Of a DNA stretch of 64,000 bases, positions 1-14,116 are shown piece by piece. The notes below the pieces were generated by a model, which was not told the origin of the DNA, did not search any database, and saw nothing but the letters and a program-made list of their open reading frames with translations. Both the position numbers and the translations under genes were made by a program. The stretch lies in assembly GCF_001522545.3 (NCBI RefSeq), contig NC_031769.1:12817090-12881089 (forward strand), in the 5' to 3' direction. Source of the DNA: Parus major. Taxonomy: Eukaryota; Chordata; Aves; Passeriformes; Paridae. The first letter of the stretch is position 1. The number at the start of each line of letters is the position of its first letter.

Positions 1-3000
1 TGCTAAATAAAGCTATATAAAGTCTTACTTAGCTAAAGCCAAATAAAGGCTTCTGTCACAGTTGACAGAGATTAATTTATTTCCTATGTGTTATTCTGGG
101 GATATTTCAACATGGAATAGGAAAATCAACTCAATTTTGAGAAGAATTACCTCAAAAAAAAAATAACAAACTAACACAAAAAAAATCACTAACATGGAAT
201 TAAACCACTACATTATTTTGATGTGTTTGTAGAACAAACAGCAGAAAGATGGTGAGTAAATTTGCAAAAGCACATTGAGAACTGTGATAGCATGTGGCTG
301 TGTCCTAGGTTTGCCTTAACTGAATTTTTGGTGAGGAGAAAAAGGGTTCCAGCTACAGGATGGAAATGGGATTTGTTCTCCAACACTTCTGAGCATCCTG
401 TTCCCTCTCACACATGGTCTGCACCTCCTCTGACCTCCTCATGCTCACTCCCCTTCAAATGGCCAAATTCCTCCTGGACAGTTGGCAGCAGCTTCATTCT
501 TCTTCCCAGCAGATCTGACCGATCCTTGCCTCGTCCATCTCTGATTTCTCTAGCAAGCCCCCAGTCCTCCCACACTGCCTGCACTCTTGCCATGGATACC
601 TGGTAAGCCAGAACACACCCACCAAACATGTCTATCTCTTTCACACGTTCTGCATGGCACCTCAAATGAAAGCAGATGTAAAAAAGAGACAGAAGGGTAT
701 TTCATTATGATAGCACACTGCATATTTGATTTAACAGTGCATCTGTTACACATATATTCTTTATATAATTCATATATCTCATACAAATGGAGACAGGCAT
801 CAAAATTACTATAAACTGATGATATACATTTTATTATCTGTCTCCTGTCTTGGCAAACACTTCACACAGATGGTTTAGGAAACACTTCAGGTGGTTGTCT
901 CCTCCCTACATATTTGAACCTAAGAATGGAAGCTGCTATATATCATCAGATACACTCCCACTTACACCAAGACTTTGATCTTGCAGATACTAGCACAAAA
1001 ATTTCAGAGGAAGCTGAAAACAGGCAGACAAAAGAGAGAAGAAATAAATAAATAAAAGATTAGGCAAAGGTAGTTTTTTACCTCCACAGGCATCACTGAA
1101 GTCAAAAATTATGTCAAACAGCAAAACACTAGATCATATTCCTGTCCAAAATTCTGTCCATCTTCAACTCACTGCAACTTGGTCATCTCATTAGAATCTT
1201 ACCTCACCAATTTTTTCCACACAAAGTTGAAGAAATAGTATTTCCCAGCATTCAATATTCAAAGTGTGTGTGTAAATATCAGGCTAAATTAAGAGTGTTT
1301 ACACACCACTGAATGAGCAGACTAAATGGTTTTTTGAGTGATAGGCAGTTTTTCAGAATACCTATCAACATTTCTAAGGCATTTATCATTGCAGGATCTT
1401 CTGACAAAAAAAGCTTCGTTCTATTAAAGTCTCCAAAGACTCCTCTTTTCAGTGCTAGAACACACTGAACAGAAGGTGGAAAAAAACAAATTGCCACATA
1501 AATGTAGGCATAGAAAAATCCTTCAAGTCCTACATTATGTTACTGATGTCTTCTTTGCTCTGGGCTCAAATGACTGGTACAAACAAGACAGAATCACAGG
1601 AGCCTGTGAACTCATCAGGGGCACATTCAAAAGGCATGCACTCAACAACTAATTGCTTTGGGAAAGAAAACAGAACAGAGGTTTGCACCTACAAGGATTC
1701 TAAACTAATTGTAGGGCAAGAAACACTCAGCCCTGATTTACAACAGGCCTAGGTTTATTGAAAAGCTCCAGAAACTGTCTCCTGTTCTGTACCACAAAAC
1801 ATAAGCAGAATGAAAATTTAAGCTCAGGCTGGATATTTCAGGCCAAAATCTTTAATCAGAAGAACAAGTTAAGAAACCCAAGTGTTGGGGATAAGCCTTT
1901 TGCTATCACTTCTGCATGCTACACATGTATTATCCAGGCTTTACATGAGATTAAATATCACATGTGCCACCTATGAACTTGCAACTACTCTGTAATGTGT
2001 TTGCTAGTGGAAAAAAAATAAATGAACATTTACAGGAGCTTATTAAACATCACTTTAAAGAGAGGAGAACAAGCACCTTAGTGAGGTTTAAAGTTGTACT
2101 GGGGATTGACCCCACTATCCCCAAGAAAATAACTACTGCAATACAGAAATATGTAGTTCAAATTTTATTTTCTCACTGACACTCTTCCAAATGACTTAAA
2201 TGGGTCAAAATACCTTTATCAGAAAAGGTACATATCTTCATAAGGCAATATTAATTATTAAATCAGTAGTTAAATTTTTAAGAGATGTATGGAGAAGCTA
2301 CGTAATTGTTTGTTACTTATAAAAACTGCAAAGGTTCTGCAGACTGAAACAGCTGCTCACCATAATAAAGGGAGGTGAGAAAGACTCTGAGTAAGACAGA
2401 TGTGCATTTAAAAATAAATAATGCTGTAGATGACAGAGGCCCTTGTGCAACCTCAACAGGGTAGATGAATTCAGGACTTATGATCTATGCAAGGATATTT
2501 TTCACAATTTATTTTAAGCAGACAGTAATGAATTTTTATCTCAATGCAATATAATGAGAGCTCTCTTAGAATGTTTAACACTGTGTTAAAAGAGGTATGC
2601 TTAAGACCTGCAAAAGGAATTACTGTTCTGCACCATTTTTAGCCTATGACTCAAGCTGCTGACCATGGAATAGAAAAGTTTCACATTATGCAGGGTAAAT
2701 AAAGGCTTAAAAGCTGAAGATTTACTTGTCATTCATTTCAAAATAAGATGTTTAAAAAATATATTTACAAGCACATTAATGTCAACTGCACTTTTGCACA
2801 AAATAGGGCAAAACTTCAGCTACAAAGAAAACAAACCAACCACTAAAAACATCCAGCTTTTACAGATCTTCTAAAATAAAACTTTTTTTTTTGTCTTACC
2901 CAATTATGAGAGAAATAAAGAATTTTGCGGCTTTTATTCCCATTCAATTCCAATTATAAACTGTGTTGCAGCTGATCAGCAGCTCTGATGAATAAAACTA

Positions 3001-3335
3001 AAGCAACCACAGCAACAGGACCACTTCTCCATTATGCCATATATACTGCAAAGGAGGCTGTTTATTCAGCCAGAGGGTTAAAATGAAGCAGCACAAGGAA
3101 TTTCAGGAATGAAGTGTCCCTATGGAAAAAATCACCAATTGAAAATCTCCAAATGGCTTCCCTGTTACCAGTTTACTGACAGAGGTGGCAAGTGAGAGAC
3201 AGTGCTGTCCCACAGGTATTCTCCTACACAGAGAAGCAGAATCCACCATGGGTCAGTGGGGAAAATGCAGAGCAAACCCTGAGTGACCCTGAGGCTGTGA
3301 TGAAGAGCTGACAGCTTCAGAGCCCCTCTGCTGGG

Positions 3336-3360
3336 TTTGTTTGTTTGTTTGTTTGTTTAT
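3336..3360. repeat. (TTTG)n microsatellite
   Basis: About six TTTG units followed by a T-rich run. Intronic. Confidence 0.93.
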
Positions 3361-6300
3361 TTTTTTTGCTAGAGATATATTCATGCAGTTTATAACTTAC
3401 ATCCAGAAGCCTAAGATCAGCTTTATTCTACATTCTTCCTCCTGGGCTGCAAAAAGGCTGCGTCAGAAGTCATGCCAGCTTATTTAGGGGTTTTATATAA
3501 CTGCCCTTGACAGGCACATGAACAGCGTGTCAGGACACATGATGCCTTCCCAAACCAGCCTTCACCACTTGACCTCACCTGGACAGAGTACTGGTGGAAA
3601 ACTGCAAAAAGAAAAGACTAGTTGGAAACTTCAGACCTAAATGGCCCACAGCAGTTCAAGGCACTGTAAACCTGGACCAAGTTTATCCATAACACATACG
3701 GCTCAAGAAATTAAGAAAACTGGAAATATCACTGTGTAACAGCTTGTTGGCAAACAAATTAAATGGAATAACATGTTATCTTAAGGAAAAAGAAAATGTC
3801 CATGTCCTTCTCCTCATGCTTAACAATGTGGTTTTAACTGTTCCCTTTAACAGCACCAGGAGACCCTTCCCAGAGACACTCTTAGTCTCTGCTTCTGGAG
3901 GGAGCCATAGTCCAGCAAAAAAGACTCAAGGAAATTTCAAATTGTATTTCACTTAAATAGGGGGCAGTACACATGCAGACCTGGCCTGCAGTAAACACTC
4001 ACTACAACAGTGAGGAAGTTCAGCAGAAGACTGAAGCCACCAGGTTCAGACACGGCTCTGCCACCCAGCCACGAGGGCTGGTCCTGCTGGCAGTGAAATC
4101 AATTCAGGCATTCCACAGAATCACAGAACAGTCAGGGTCTATAAACCAGAAACTGGCATCCCTACAAACACAGCCCATACACAAACCAAGGAGAGCAAGT
4201 AAGGGCACTCCACCACCCCACACACTGCAGATGGGCAAGTAGGGGTGCCTATCCACAGATGGGAATTTGCACAAAAAAGAAATTAAAGGGGAAAAAAGCA
4301 AGAAAACGTTCCCCAGATGAAGGGCAGATGAAGGTCATAATATGAGAGGAAATGCTAGATAAAGGCAGCAGTGTACCTTAAGAAAATGAAAAGCAGTGCT
4401 GTAAGCCAGTATCACTACTGTAGTAAGCTCAGTTATTGTAGTTTGCCTTGAACAGCAGCCAATGACATTTTAATAAATTGATCAAATGTTACCTGGTTGT
4501 GCAAGGATTTCCACCTGACACAGAATACTACTTTGTAGCATCAAATACATTTTTCAGCAATTTCAATGGAACTTTTTACCTTTTCGAGCAGCAATTCAAC
4601 ATGCTAAGATTAAATAATGTTGCCTCTCCACTGGGGGTGGGCAGAACACTTTAGTGACAGCTGTGTCCCATAAACTGAGCTAAAAACTTCATCTCAAAAA
4701 ACACTTCAAGAAGACAGTTATAATAAAAACAGAAAAACGGAAGCCTTGAAAGTAGGCATTTTGCAGACAATATTTTGAAAAAAAAAAAGTTTCTATTAAT
4801 ACCTTGTTTGAACTATTCTGACTTAATTCTTTCCATCATCTGTTACTACTTTGCACATGTCACCAATTTTTAATCTTTAGTTTTCTTTACAAAAGCCATG
4901 CTGCCTGCTTTCAGGATTGACCAAGTAGTGACATGCATGGAAAGAGGACAAATTTACTACTTCAGAGAGCTATCTTTAGAGACTCAAGCTTTCAGTATAC
5001 TGAAGTTCAGCCACGTCCTTTTTGAAGCATTTTTTAAAAATCACTTCTATTGCCTCATTGAACAAAAGAAAATAACCTGGTTTTATCTCTTTTAATCTAT
5101 TCCTTTAACTTCGTCCTTAAACTAAGCTTCACTTATCTTAGAAATGGCAAATTTTCCATTCTGTGGAGATGAACTATTGAACCACAAAACATGATCTTCT
5201 AGAAGGTAAGAACCAATGTTACTCTAAATGCACATTGTATACTGGCTGCTTAAAACAGAGCAAGACAACAAAATTAATCACTGTGTGAAACCCTTGAAAA
5301 AATCCCTGATTAGCCAAGAGTGCCTCTGAAGTTCAATGAAAGCAAATTTAATTAGCTCAGTTGTTTCATGCTGTCCAAAAGGACTTTGAAAGTTTTTCAG
5401 ATGAAAATGGAACATACTTGTATAGAAATAAGATACTAAATTTAAACGACAGGAAGTAAACATTTCGTACCAGATAAAAAAAGTAGATGACAAATTTTGA
5501 ATACCTAGATCAACCCAGCTTGTCTCTCTGCAGTACTTCAGTAGGGTGCAATGACTTAGATCAGATCTACACTGACCAAAGAAAAGGCAAAAATCAAATC
5601 AAGACCTAATGTGCACATTCCACGCAGTTCATACACCAGGCACATACTCCAGGGACTAGCCCTTGTTTAAATAAGGCAGGCTAAGAAAAAAGAGCTATTA
5701 TCCCCACCAGCAATTCCCCTTGTTCTAGTTCTATCATCTTCCTTTCTAGAAGCAGAAGCATTTATTTTTTTAAATATTTAATGTATTTTAATATATTTTT
5801 AATATATTCCATCTTAAGAACCACTAACCTCTATGTGTCTCTGACACCTGAAAAGCACCATGGCCCATTCCATAGACACCACACTTGGCATAAACCAAAC
5901 AGATCTTTGTCACAAATATATATGTAAGGTAATTTTTCTGTAGCTAAAAGACTCAGAATAAGAAGCATTCTTGAATATAAATATACGACAGATGAAATTC
6001 ACAATGTTTGTCAGATAGGTTTTTGAAGTAAAATATTGAGCCTTGCATTACTGCTGAAAGCATGAAATCAAACAAATCCATCCAAAATAACGTTCACACA
6101 AGAACCAAGGCTCCCTTCTCAAAAAAATAAATGTAGATGAAAACATGTGGGGCTATTGGTAGAAAAGATCACTTTCCAGCTAAAATGGAGGCACATCACC
6201 AAAACAAAGGAGCAAATGGTATCAAAGGAAATCTAAAGAAAATCAGAGAAAGGCCGCACAAAAAATTTCGTTGAGCAGCACAATGTAAGAGACTTTAAAT

Positions 6301-9300
6301 CTTTTATCACTAAAACCTGAAGAAGGAAAGACGTGAATAGCTGCTTCAAGATACACTAATTTCACCAGGAGAGAACAGAAACTGTTTTCCATTACCATTC
6401 TAATAATGGAAAAATGCCCAAGGGAAGCAAACCCAGAATGCAGAGGAAAGCAAACGTTTCAAAAAGTGATTGTGGCAATAAGCTGCAGAGAGCCAACACC
6501 CACACTGCTCTCTCCAGCCAGCTCTGCTGAACCTTCCCTCCACAGAGCAGGGAGCACCCTGGGAAAACAGAGATGGGGGACAAAAAGAACTGCCCAGCCA
6601 TACAGAGATATAAGGAAAATGCAGTCAGGAAAAAAAAAAGAAAGACTGGAACATAGATGCCCCTTTTGAAGCTGCTGGGAGGTGCCTGCACAGAGACTTG
6701 TTACAGAGACTTTTTGCTGCCCTGAAGGAACACTTCCATCTGTGGTCTTCTGCTGCTGGAATTGACCACAAACATACTCAAAGACTTCAAAACAATGATG
6801 GCAAGAACACTGTGGGTGGTTTAGTTGGTCTGGGTTTTTTGTTGTTTGTTTAAAAATGTTCAAGTAACAGTAAGGAACCTGAGTGCTTTATGTCATTCCA
6901 GCAGAATGGTCAGCTCCCAAACTGTGTAGCCTCTCCCTGAAGGCAAGTGCTTTCTGCAGCAGTGCCCAAACACGGCCCCTTTGGGAGGACAACTACCCAG
7001 AAACACTTCTGCAAGGAATCCATGCTGAAGAGAAATATAGATACCTTCTCTAGCACCCCAAATTCATAGCTCCATGGCACAGCCTACCCAGTTCTGTCAA
7101 CACCACTTAATTAATTTTTCAAGATGATTCAGAAGACATGAGGACAAATAATAAACCAAAGGCAAAACAGATTAGGAGGATTTTGTCACAGACAAAGAAT
7201 GAAGAGTAGCTATAAAAAGGGCACTGCTTGCACACAACATTTTTAAAGTATTTATAGGAAACAATTGCTAGAAATCCACAACAGGCACACCTCTATCCAG
7301 GAAGGAGCTGGAGACTATAAAAAAACCAAAACCCCACACCCAAAACCCCAAAGTGCATGACTGGAGAATAAACACCACTCCTTCCTCACTGCTGCCAAGG
7401 CCAGATGCAGAAAGCAGTTTGTGCCAGCCCACACTGGCTCTAACACACCTGAGCACACGGGTTCACAGGGACACACAACACATTTGCTGCAGCTGGCTTC
7501 TTGTTCATTAACAAGACCTTTTTTTGAAAACTAAATGACAGAAGTAAATATTTTAGAAGCCTTTCGAGTCCTCACACTTCTTTTTTTTCCTATACATTCT
7601 ATGTAACATAAATACTTCTATTAAAGGACAGAAAACAAAAATTCACAGGAAAACTTACACAAGTTCAGGTAAGTTCAGGACCCCCTTAGGTCCAATTTGG
7701 CAGTGGTCCTTTGGCAGTGCACTGACACTACCCAGCAACACTACAGCCCAATTACCACTAATGCACAGAAGCTATCTACTCAGACTCCTATTTAATATAT
7801 AAAATATTTATTTATAGATGTCAGGAAAAAACATTTATTGGGGGAAAGCAGTACTTCACAAAGTGACTTAGTCGGAAAAAACTAAACTAAACACAAAATT
7901 AGAACATAGCTAGTAATAAATGAACAGCTTTGAACTTAACTGTCCAAAAAGGTATACGAGAGAGAGAAAAGATTAGGATTATTTTGATTGTTTTGATTGT
8001 TTGTACTGCAATTTATTATTTCTAAATATCAAGAATTTAATATCATTATTTTGCTATTAAGTCCATTTTCTTCAGAGTAGTAGATTCCATACCCGAATAT
8101 GGTATATATTTGTAATCTTCCAATCCTTGTCCTTTCTTTAAAATAGTAATTAGTACCTGATGAGAAAAGTGAGTTCAAGTAAGCCTCAGGATGTCTGTTT
8201 CACCCAGCATTAAATTCATTTTTGAACACAGAGGAGGAAAGGAGGATTAATTACCTGAATAAGCCTTACGGAAGGGGAAAATAACTGGATTGCAAAATAC
8301 AGAATTAAGGTCTGTCTTACAAAACAAGTATAATGTTTATATACTTACCTGCATTTTATGCTGAGGCACAGGAAGCCACAAGGTATCATTAAAGGTATTT
8401 GGATATTCAAAGAAGAATACTGAATATTTTGAAGAATGCCCCTGGTCTACAAGATGGGATGCTGGCACACTGCTTGCCTCATGTTGAGTTTTCTTCACAA
8501 TCCAGTATTTTAAAAGAAAATCATCTTACTTAGATTGAAGACTTACTGAAGATTTTGTGTAACTCAGGTAAAACAGATATATCTCCACATCAGGAATACT
8601 TAGGTGACTTAATATACTTGGAGACCTAAGACAAATACAATGGCAATATTCACAGACTGAGACTTTGCCAGCAGATGTCAAGGTCCAACACAAAGCTGCT
8701 GTACAAGGCTACAGCTCCTTCCACACAGCAGGCTGGGCAAATAGTTTCTTGAGACATAAGATACAAGAGATGACACATAAATCATGTGTACACCAGAAGT
8801 TCAAATAACTCAGGCCTGAAGATCAGGAAACATGAAGCTTCCTGGGGAAGTAAGGCATGATTTTAGTTCCAGGGCTAAAAAACAGCAATGAGCAAGTTCT
8901 ACACATTTACTTGGTCTCACTTTGTAGTGCAGAAGCTCAAGTCATTAATTTCAAAATCCATCTTCCGTCTATACATGTTCCTGCATTAAATCTAGGTCTA
9001 AGACGGTGGCCAATGAAGACTATAATGTAATTTGTTACTAGACATAATTTTGTTACTAGACAGAAAAGGAAGAATAGCACTGGGCTAAAAATTCCAGTCA
9101 CGCAATCTTAGAAGCCCATGGTACAGCCACCCAAATCTTTAAACTGCTTTGTTATTGTTGTTTGTGCCATGGCTAGTGCTTTTCATCTGGGAAAAGGCTT
9201 GTAGTAGCTGGCAGTAATTGAGGTGAAGAGATCCCTACTGACACAGCGTGTAATTCCACAACAATTTCAATCATGAAACTGCATTACAGAAATGGATAAA

Positions 9301-11956
9301 TTACAATAATAAAAGCAGGTGTGACAGTAGGAGAGGAACTGTAGGAAATATCTTCCCCATATAAAAAAGAGTGCATCTAATAGCTTATTGGATTTATTTT
9401 TTGCAAGTTTAATCATGTCAAAAAGTATTTTACAGTGCAAGTATTTCTACCAAATAAACTGTATAAGGTAAATAAAAAAGTTAGTGAGAAAGTGAATTAT
9501 TCAACAAGAGTCAGAGGGGCAGATTTACCAACCTTGCAAAGTAAAAATGTATTATATATCTATACTGCCATATATTTTACACCAAAAAAAAATTCAACAA
9601 CAAAAAATCTGAAGAAAATCAAGGATACAGTAAGTGCACTTCCAATGAAAGCACTGCTTTGATGTGCATCTGTGTTATGGAAGCAAAGGATTCATGTCTG
9701 AACAAAAAGAAACAATCCTAATGTCACCCAAGAACAAATCACACAGATACCAGCCCATAATGCCCCACTCCCAATCACCTTGTCTGCATTTCACTGGATC
9801 AATCAGTCTAAAAGCAAAAAATAGAATTAGTGTGGTGTCTTCTCAGTCTTTGAAGCCACATCTCACATCTTCCAGCACGATTAAGAGCATACAGCAATGC
9901 AATAATTTGCTGGAGTCCATTTCCTCCTACACTATGCACAAAAAAAGTCTTGAAGGCAACTGCTAACACTATTTAAATTAGAGAAGATGTATGTAGAGGA
10001 AAAGCTGGAGAAAAGATGTTGAGGGAAATTTTTAAAAAAACTTAATACTGATTATGCTTCAAAATTACGAAAAGCTCTCAAGGAAAAGGGAGCATACCAC
10101 TGCCTGAGAGATTTAAAAACCTAAACCAGAAGAGAAGTTTGGGAAGAAAAATCCAGCACCTAAACCCCATTTATTAGCAGTTCTTGTTAAAATACTAGTA
10201 ATTACGCTGTATATCATACAATCCAAAAACATGCAAAGTAGACAATTAGCAGGTAATAATATTTTCTATAAATGTCATTCTGATCTCTCATCCTTCTAGA
10301 TAAACTTCAGCTCCTAGAGGCTGTCAACTGTTCCTTATGTCAACTGTTCTCCATGTAAATCATCCCACTTAAAAAACCCCCACAAATTGCAGTCTCAGAC
10401 CCTGAATTTTTTTAAATTAATCCACAGTTGATTAGGGAGGAGAAAGAAAAATAAAAAAGGAAAAAAAAAACCAGAAATCAACTATTGCTTAGTCAGATGA
10501 AGACTCCTGCTTCCAGCAATGAAGCTGAGAAGGAAAGCTAGTTTGAATTCCTGCAGTGAATCACATTAAAGCTAAAACCTGAAGTCCATACATTCTAAAG
10601 AAGACAAAGGTCCAGGCTTCTCTTAGCCAGCTATTAATGTGAACAAGCTTCTGAAGTGAGAGGTTATGCAATCATTAAAATAAAACAGTCAAGACCTCCC
10701 AGCAAGATCTAAAGCAGTGCCATATGGTAACTAACAGGAGATATTTTTTTCTGCATTATTATTTCCAAGAACACTTAGAAGCATTTGTTCAGATCTTAAT
10801 GGAATTTATGATAGCTTTTGTCCTCCTCAGGAATCACTTTTTATTTTTATCTATCAGAAAGGCAACTGCTGCGAGAACATTATGTACTAGAGTCTTAATA
10901 TTTTCAGAAAAGGAGACAAATGTTTTCTAAAATTTAGGTACTTCCTTAGTCTCAGGCATGCTGTCAACAAAGTAGGACAGAAATTTGCTGTGCTAGAGAA
11001 GTAGCACTCCTCACTCCTCTCACCTGCAGTGCAACAGCAGTGTCACTAAGAAATCACAAGAAAGAATCCCAATCCAGGTGACATTTGCAAGGCAAGTAAG
11101 AGAAACCACGATTACCAACCACCATTTGCAGTTAATGCACATGATAAAAACATCAATATCACAGGCCCAAATTAGCAGCATATTAGAGATCACAGAGTCA
11201 CATAACAGTAAAGTTAATTAAAGTTTGTTTATATATCATGATCTTCCAAAATCAATATACAACCAACAAAGACATTTTTAAAATATCAAAATTAAACAGA
11301 AAAATAAAAGCACGTTCAGAATGCAAAAGCTTGCGTCAAATTTTAAGAAAAGCATAGCTTATGCTTAAATTCTTTTTTTAAAAACAATATAGGTGATACA
11401 GCAGATTCAACTTTCATATTGCATTGATCTACAGCTTAGCCCTATAAAAAATGTATTTACAGATAACATAGCTGGGACAGACATCACAGATGTTTTCCTC
11501 CTACACCTAGTCACCTTACTAAAATGAAATCTCAGTGCTAAATTCAAACGTAGTGTAATAAGTGCGGCTAATTTTTCTTTTAAGAAAACTAATTAATCCC
11601 AAAGGTCTGTCATGGCATAGCAGAAGCTTGTACAGGGTTAGAAAAAGAAAGAAGCTTTGAGCTTGTCTATGCTGCATATTCTTCATATACCAAACTCCAT
11701 TAGGAAAAAAAAAAAAAAAGGAATGAAAGCCTAACAAGGAAAGAAACCTCACACCCAAGAAAACAGAAGTTACATTAGCATTGCATGTCTTCTATCTTTT
11801 TTACTTTTCTTTTTAAAAAAAGCTGTGTAATCTCAATATTGCCGCATTTAATTGCACAATAATTCCCATCTGATCAGTAAAGCAGACAAAAATATAACCT
11901 CCCTCCAAATTAAGGCAGAAACACCATTAAAATACTAAACTTTCCTGCAGGGCAAT

Positions 11957-12680
11957 TTGCCAGAAAACAGATCCCGATGTTTGGATTTCTTCCTAACTGT
12001 GAGAGTGCCTAACCCCATTGGAAGAGCCCGCTGGCTGTGTTTCCCTCGCAGGACGGCGGAGCCCCGGCACACGCACACAGCAGCTGGAACACACTGGGCA
12101 GCATCCCTGCCCACCTCCACACCTAATGCTGCAAATGGAGAGAACAGGACAGATCGTGGGTGGCTTCAGCCCCTTGAGGGGTGTAACTGGCATGGCTTGC
12201 CACAGCTCGCCCTGCCAAGTCAAGTGAAATGTTGGTGTTTATGGCCTGAACAGAGCTGACGGCTCCCCAAGGGGCAGAGCCACAACTCTTCACTTCCCCA
12301 CTGTGCCCTGGGCAGGGCCCTGCTGCTGGGGGCTCACCAGGTGTGCAATGCCTGCCCATGATCAGGCAGTTCCTGGGAGACAGGAGTTCTGAATGTGACA
12401 AACAGGAGTCAGAAGCACAGTGCCAGCCCTTCCAGCCAGGCTGGGCAGGAGCCATGCCCAGGGGGTGGCCCACAGGCTGCTCACTGCAGCCATCTGCTCA
12501 CATCTGTGCCACACATGCAACCCCCACAAACCCTCCAAAGCCATTTATAGGCCACTTCTAGAAAACTCTCTTCAGCTCCCTTTATTTTACAAACGGGAAA
12601 GTAACAGAGTGGTTTATTGGTGTCATGGCTCCCCCAGGTTCTGCTGGGACACCTGGCAGATATAATGCACAAACATGAAG
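11957..12680. other. Unexplained GC-rich patch in CCNY intron 1
   Basis: About 0.7 kb is clearly richer in GC than the DNA on both sides and contains several CpGs (for example gcaggacggcggagccccgg near 12050). It carries many overlapping ORFs on both strands with no recognised homology; such overlap is expected of GC-rich DNA with few stops. It has no LTR-like ends. It could be an old repeat, an intronic enhancer or an alternative exon, none of which I can show. Confidence 0.5.
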
Positions 12681-13256
12681 TGCACTAAGAAGTGCAGGCT
12701 GTCACGAGCTATAGTACAGACAAGCCTTACCATGGCTAAATTAGTCCCAGAGGCTGTATGACAGACAACTTCCCATCTATTATTATCACAGCAGCAACAA
12801 ACAAGAGAGATAAAGAGCAGAACACAGTCAGCTCCTCTGGATGAGTGGCGAAAAGCAGTGGTTGAATAAAAGGGATAGATGGAGAAGACTACTGATTTGG
12901 TTTCAAACTGATTATTGATTATTTAATGAAATAAAAGACTATAAATAAAAATATAATTTACCACTCTGGCAATCATTAAGTCTACCAGTCAGAAGAGTAT
13001 GTGAGAAAGCACAGAGTCCACATGAACCACTAACAGCAGTATTTTGATGAGCATTAAATTCTTAAGGAAAAAAATTTAGGTGAAAATTGCCCAGATACAT
13101 TATTACATAGTAGATGCAATAGAATGTATTCTTAAAGCCATAACAACATCTAATAGTTGGAAGCAGTGATAAATACATTTAGATAAAACTTATATTTACC
13201 TGTGAGGATCATTAATCTTCAACAGTTTATTTATTGTGGTGATTCTCCTAAGTGTT

Positions 13257-14116
13257 TGTGTTGGGTTTGTATGGCTGGGTTTTGGTAGCAGGAGTGGCTA
13301 TGGGGGTAGCTTCTGTGGGAAGCTGCTAGAAGCTTCCTCCATGTCCAACAGAGCAAATCCCAGCTGGCTCCAAGATGGATGTGCTGTGAGACAAGGCCAC
13401 AGGGATGCAAAGATCCACCTGCAGCATAGAGGAGACCCATGCCAGTGCAGGTGGATGCCTGAGAGGAGACTATAACCCCCGAGAGACCCTTGCTGGAACA
13501 GGCTCCTGGCAGGGACCTGTAGAACCATGGGGAGCACAGCCCATGCTGGACCAGGTTTCCTGGTAGGGCTTGTGACCCCATGGGGACCCATGCTGGAGCA
13601 GCCTGTCCTTGAAGGACTGCACCCTGCAGAAGAGTGACCCACCTTGCAGCGGTTTGTAGAGAGCTGCTGCCTGTGAGATGGACTCATGTTGGAGAAGTTC
13701 ATGGGGAACTGTCTCCTCTGGGAGGAACCCCAAGCTGGAGCAGGGGATGGGCTCCTCTCCCTGAGCAGCCTGAGAAACGTGTGATGAACTGACCATAGCC
13801 CCCATTCCCATCTCCCTGCACCACTGGGGGAGACAGTAGAGCTGGGAAAGAGGAAGGGGTGGGGGGAAAGTGTTCTTAAGGTCTGGTTTTGCTTCTCATT
13901 ATCCTGCCGCAATAATTGATAATAAATAATTTAAATTAATACCTTAAATTCTAGCCTGTTTTGCCCATGACAGTATTTGGCAAATAATCTTTCTCTGTCC
14001 CTTATCTCAGCCAATGAACCCTTTGTTATATTTTCTCTCCCCAGTCCAGCTGCAGAGGGGAGTGATAGAGAGGCTTTGGTGGGTGTCTGGCATCCAGCCA
14101 GGGTCAACTCACTACA
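13257..14116 (+). mobile_element. Solo LTR of an avian endogenous retrovirus (ERVL-like)
   Basis: An 860-bp block far richer in GC than its surroundings begins TGTGTTGGGTTTG and ends CTCACTACA, the TG...CA boundary of an LTR. The body (ggttttggtagc... gaagctgctagaagcttcc... near the start, and a repeated 'accc(c)atg...ctggagcag' style section in the middle) resembles an LTR abundant in birds. An AATAAA-type signal lies near 13920. Flanks are gtgtt on the left and gtctt on the right, a 5-bp target duplication with one change. There is no internal retroviral sequence, so this is a solo LTR left by recombination. It is antisense to CCNY, in intron 1. ORFs of about 115-205 codons inside it are not genes. 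Family assignment is from memory. Confidence 0.82.

Noticed and set aside
4117..4145. 'agaatcacagaacagtcagg' resembling the reverse of a CR1 3' end
   Set aside because: Only about 25 bp is similar and the diagnostic 'ggttggaaggga' does not follow, so a CR1 call is not supported.
13298..13912. A 204-codon minus-strand ORF
   Set aside because: It lies wholly inside the plus-strand solo LTR and has no retroviral or host protein similarity that I recognise.
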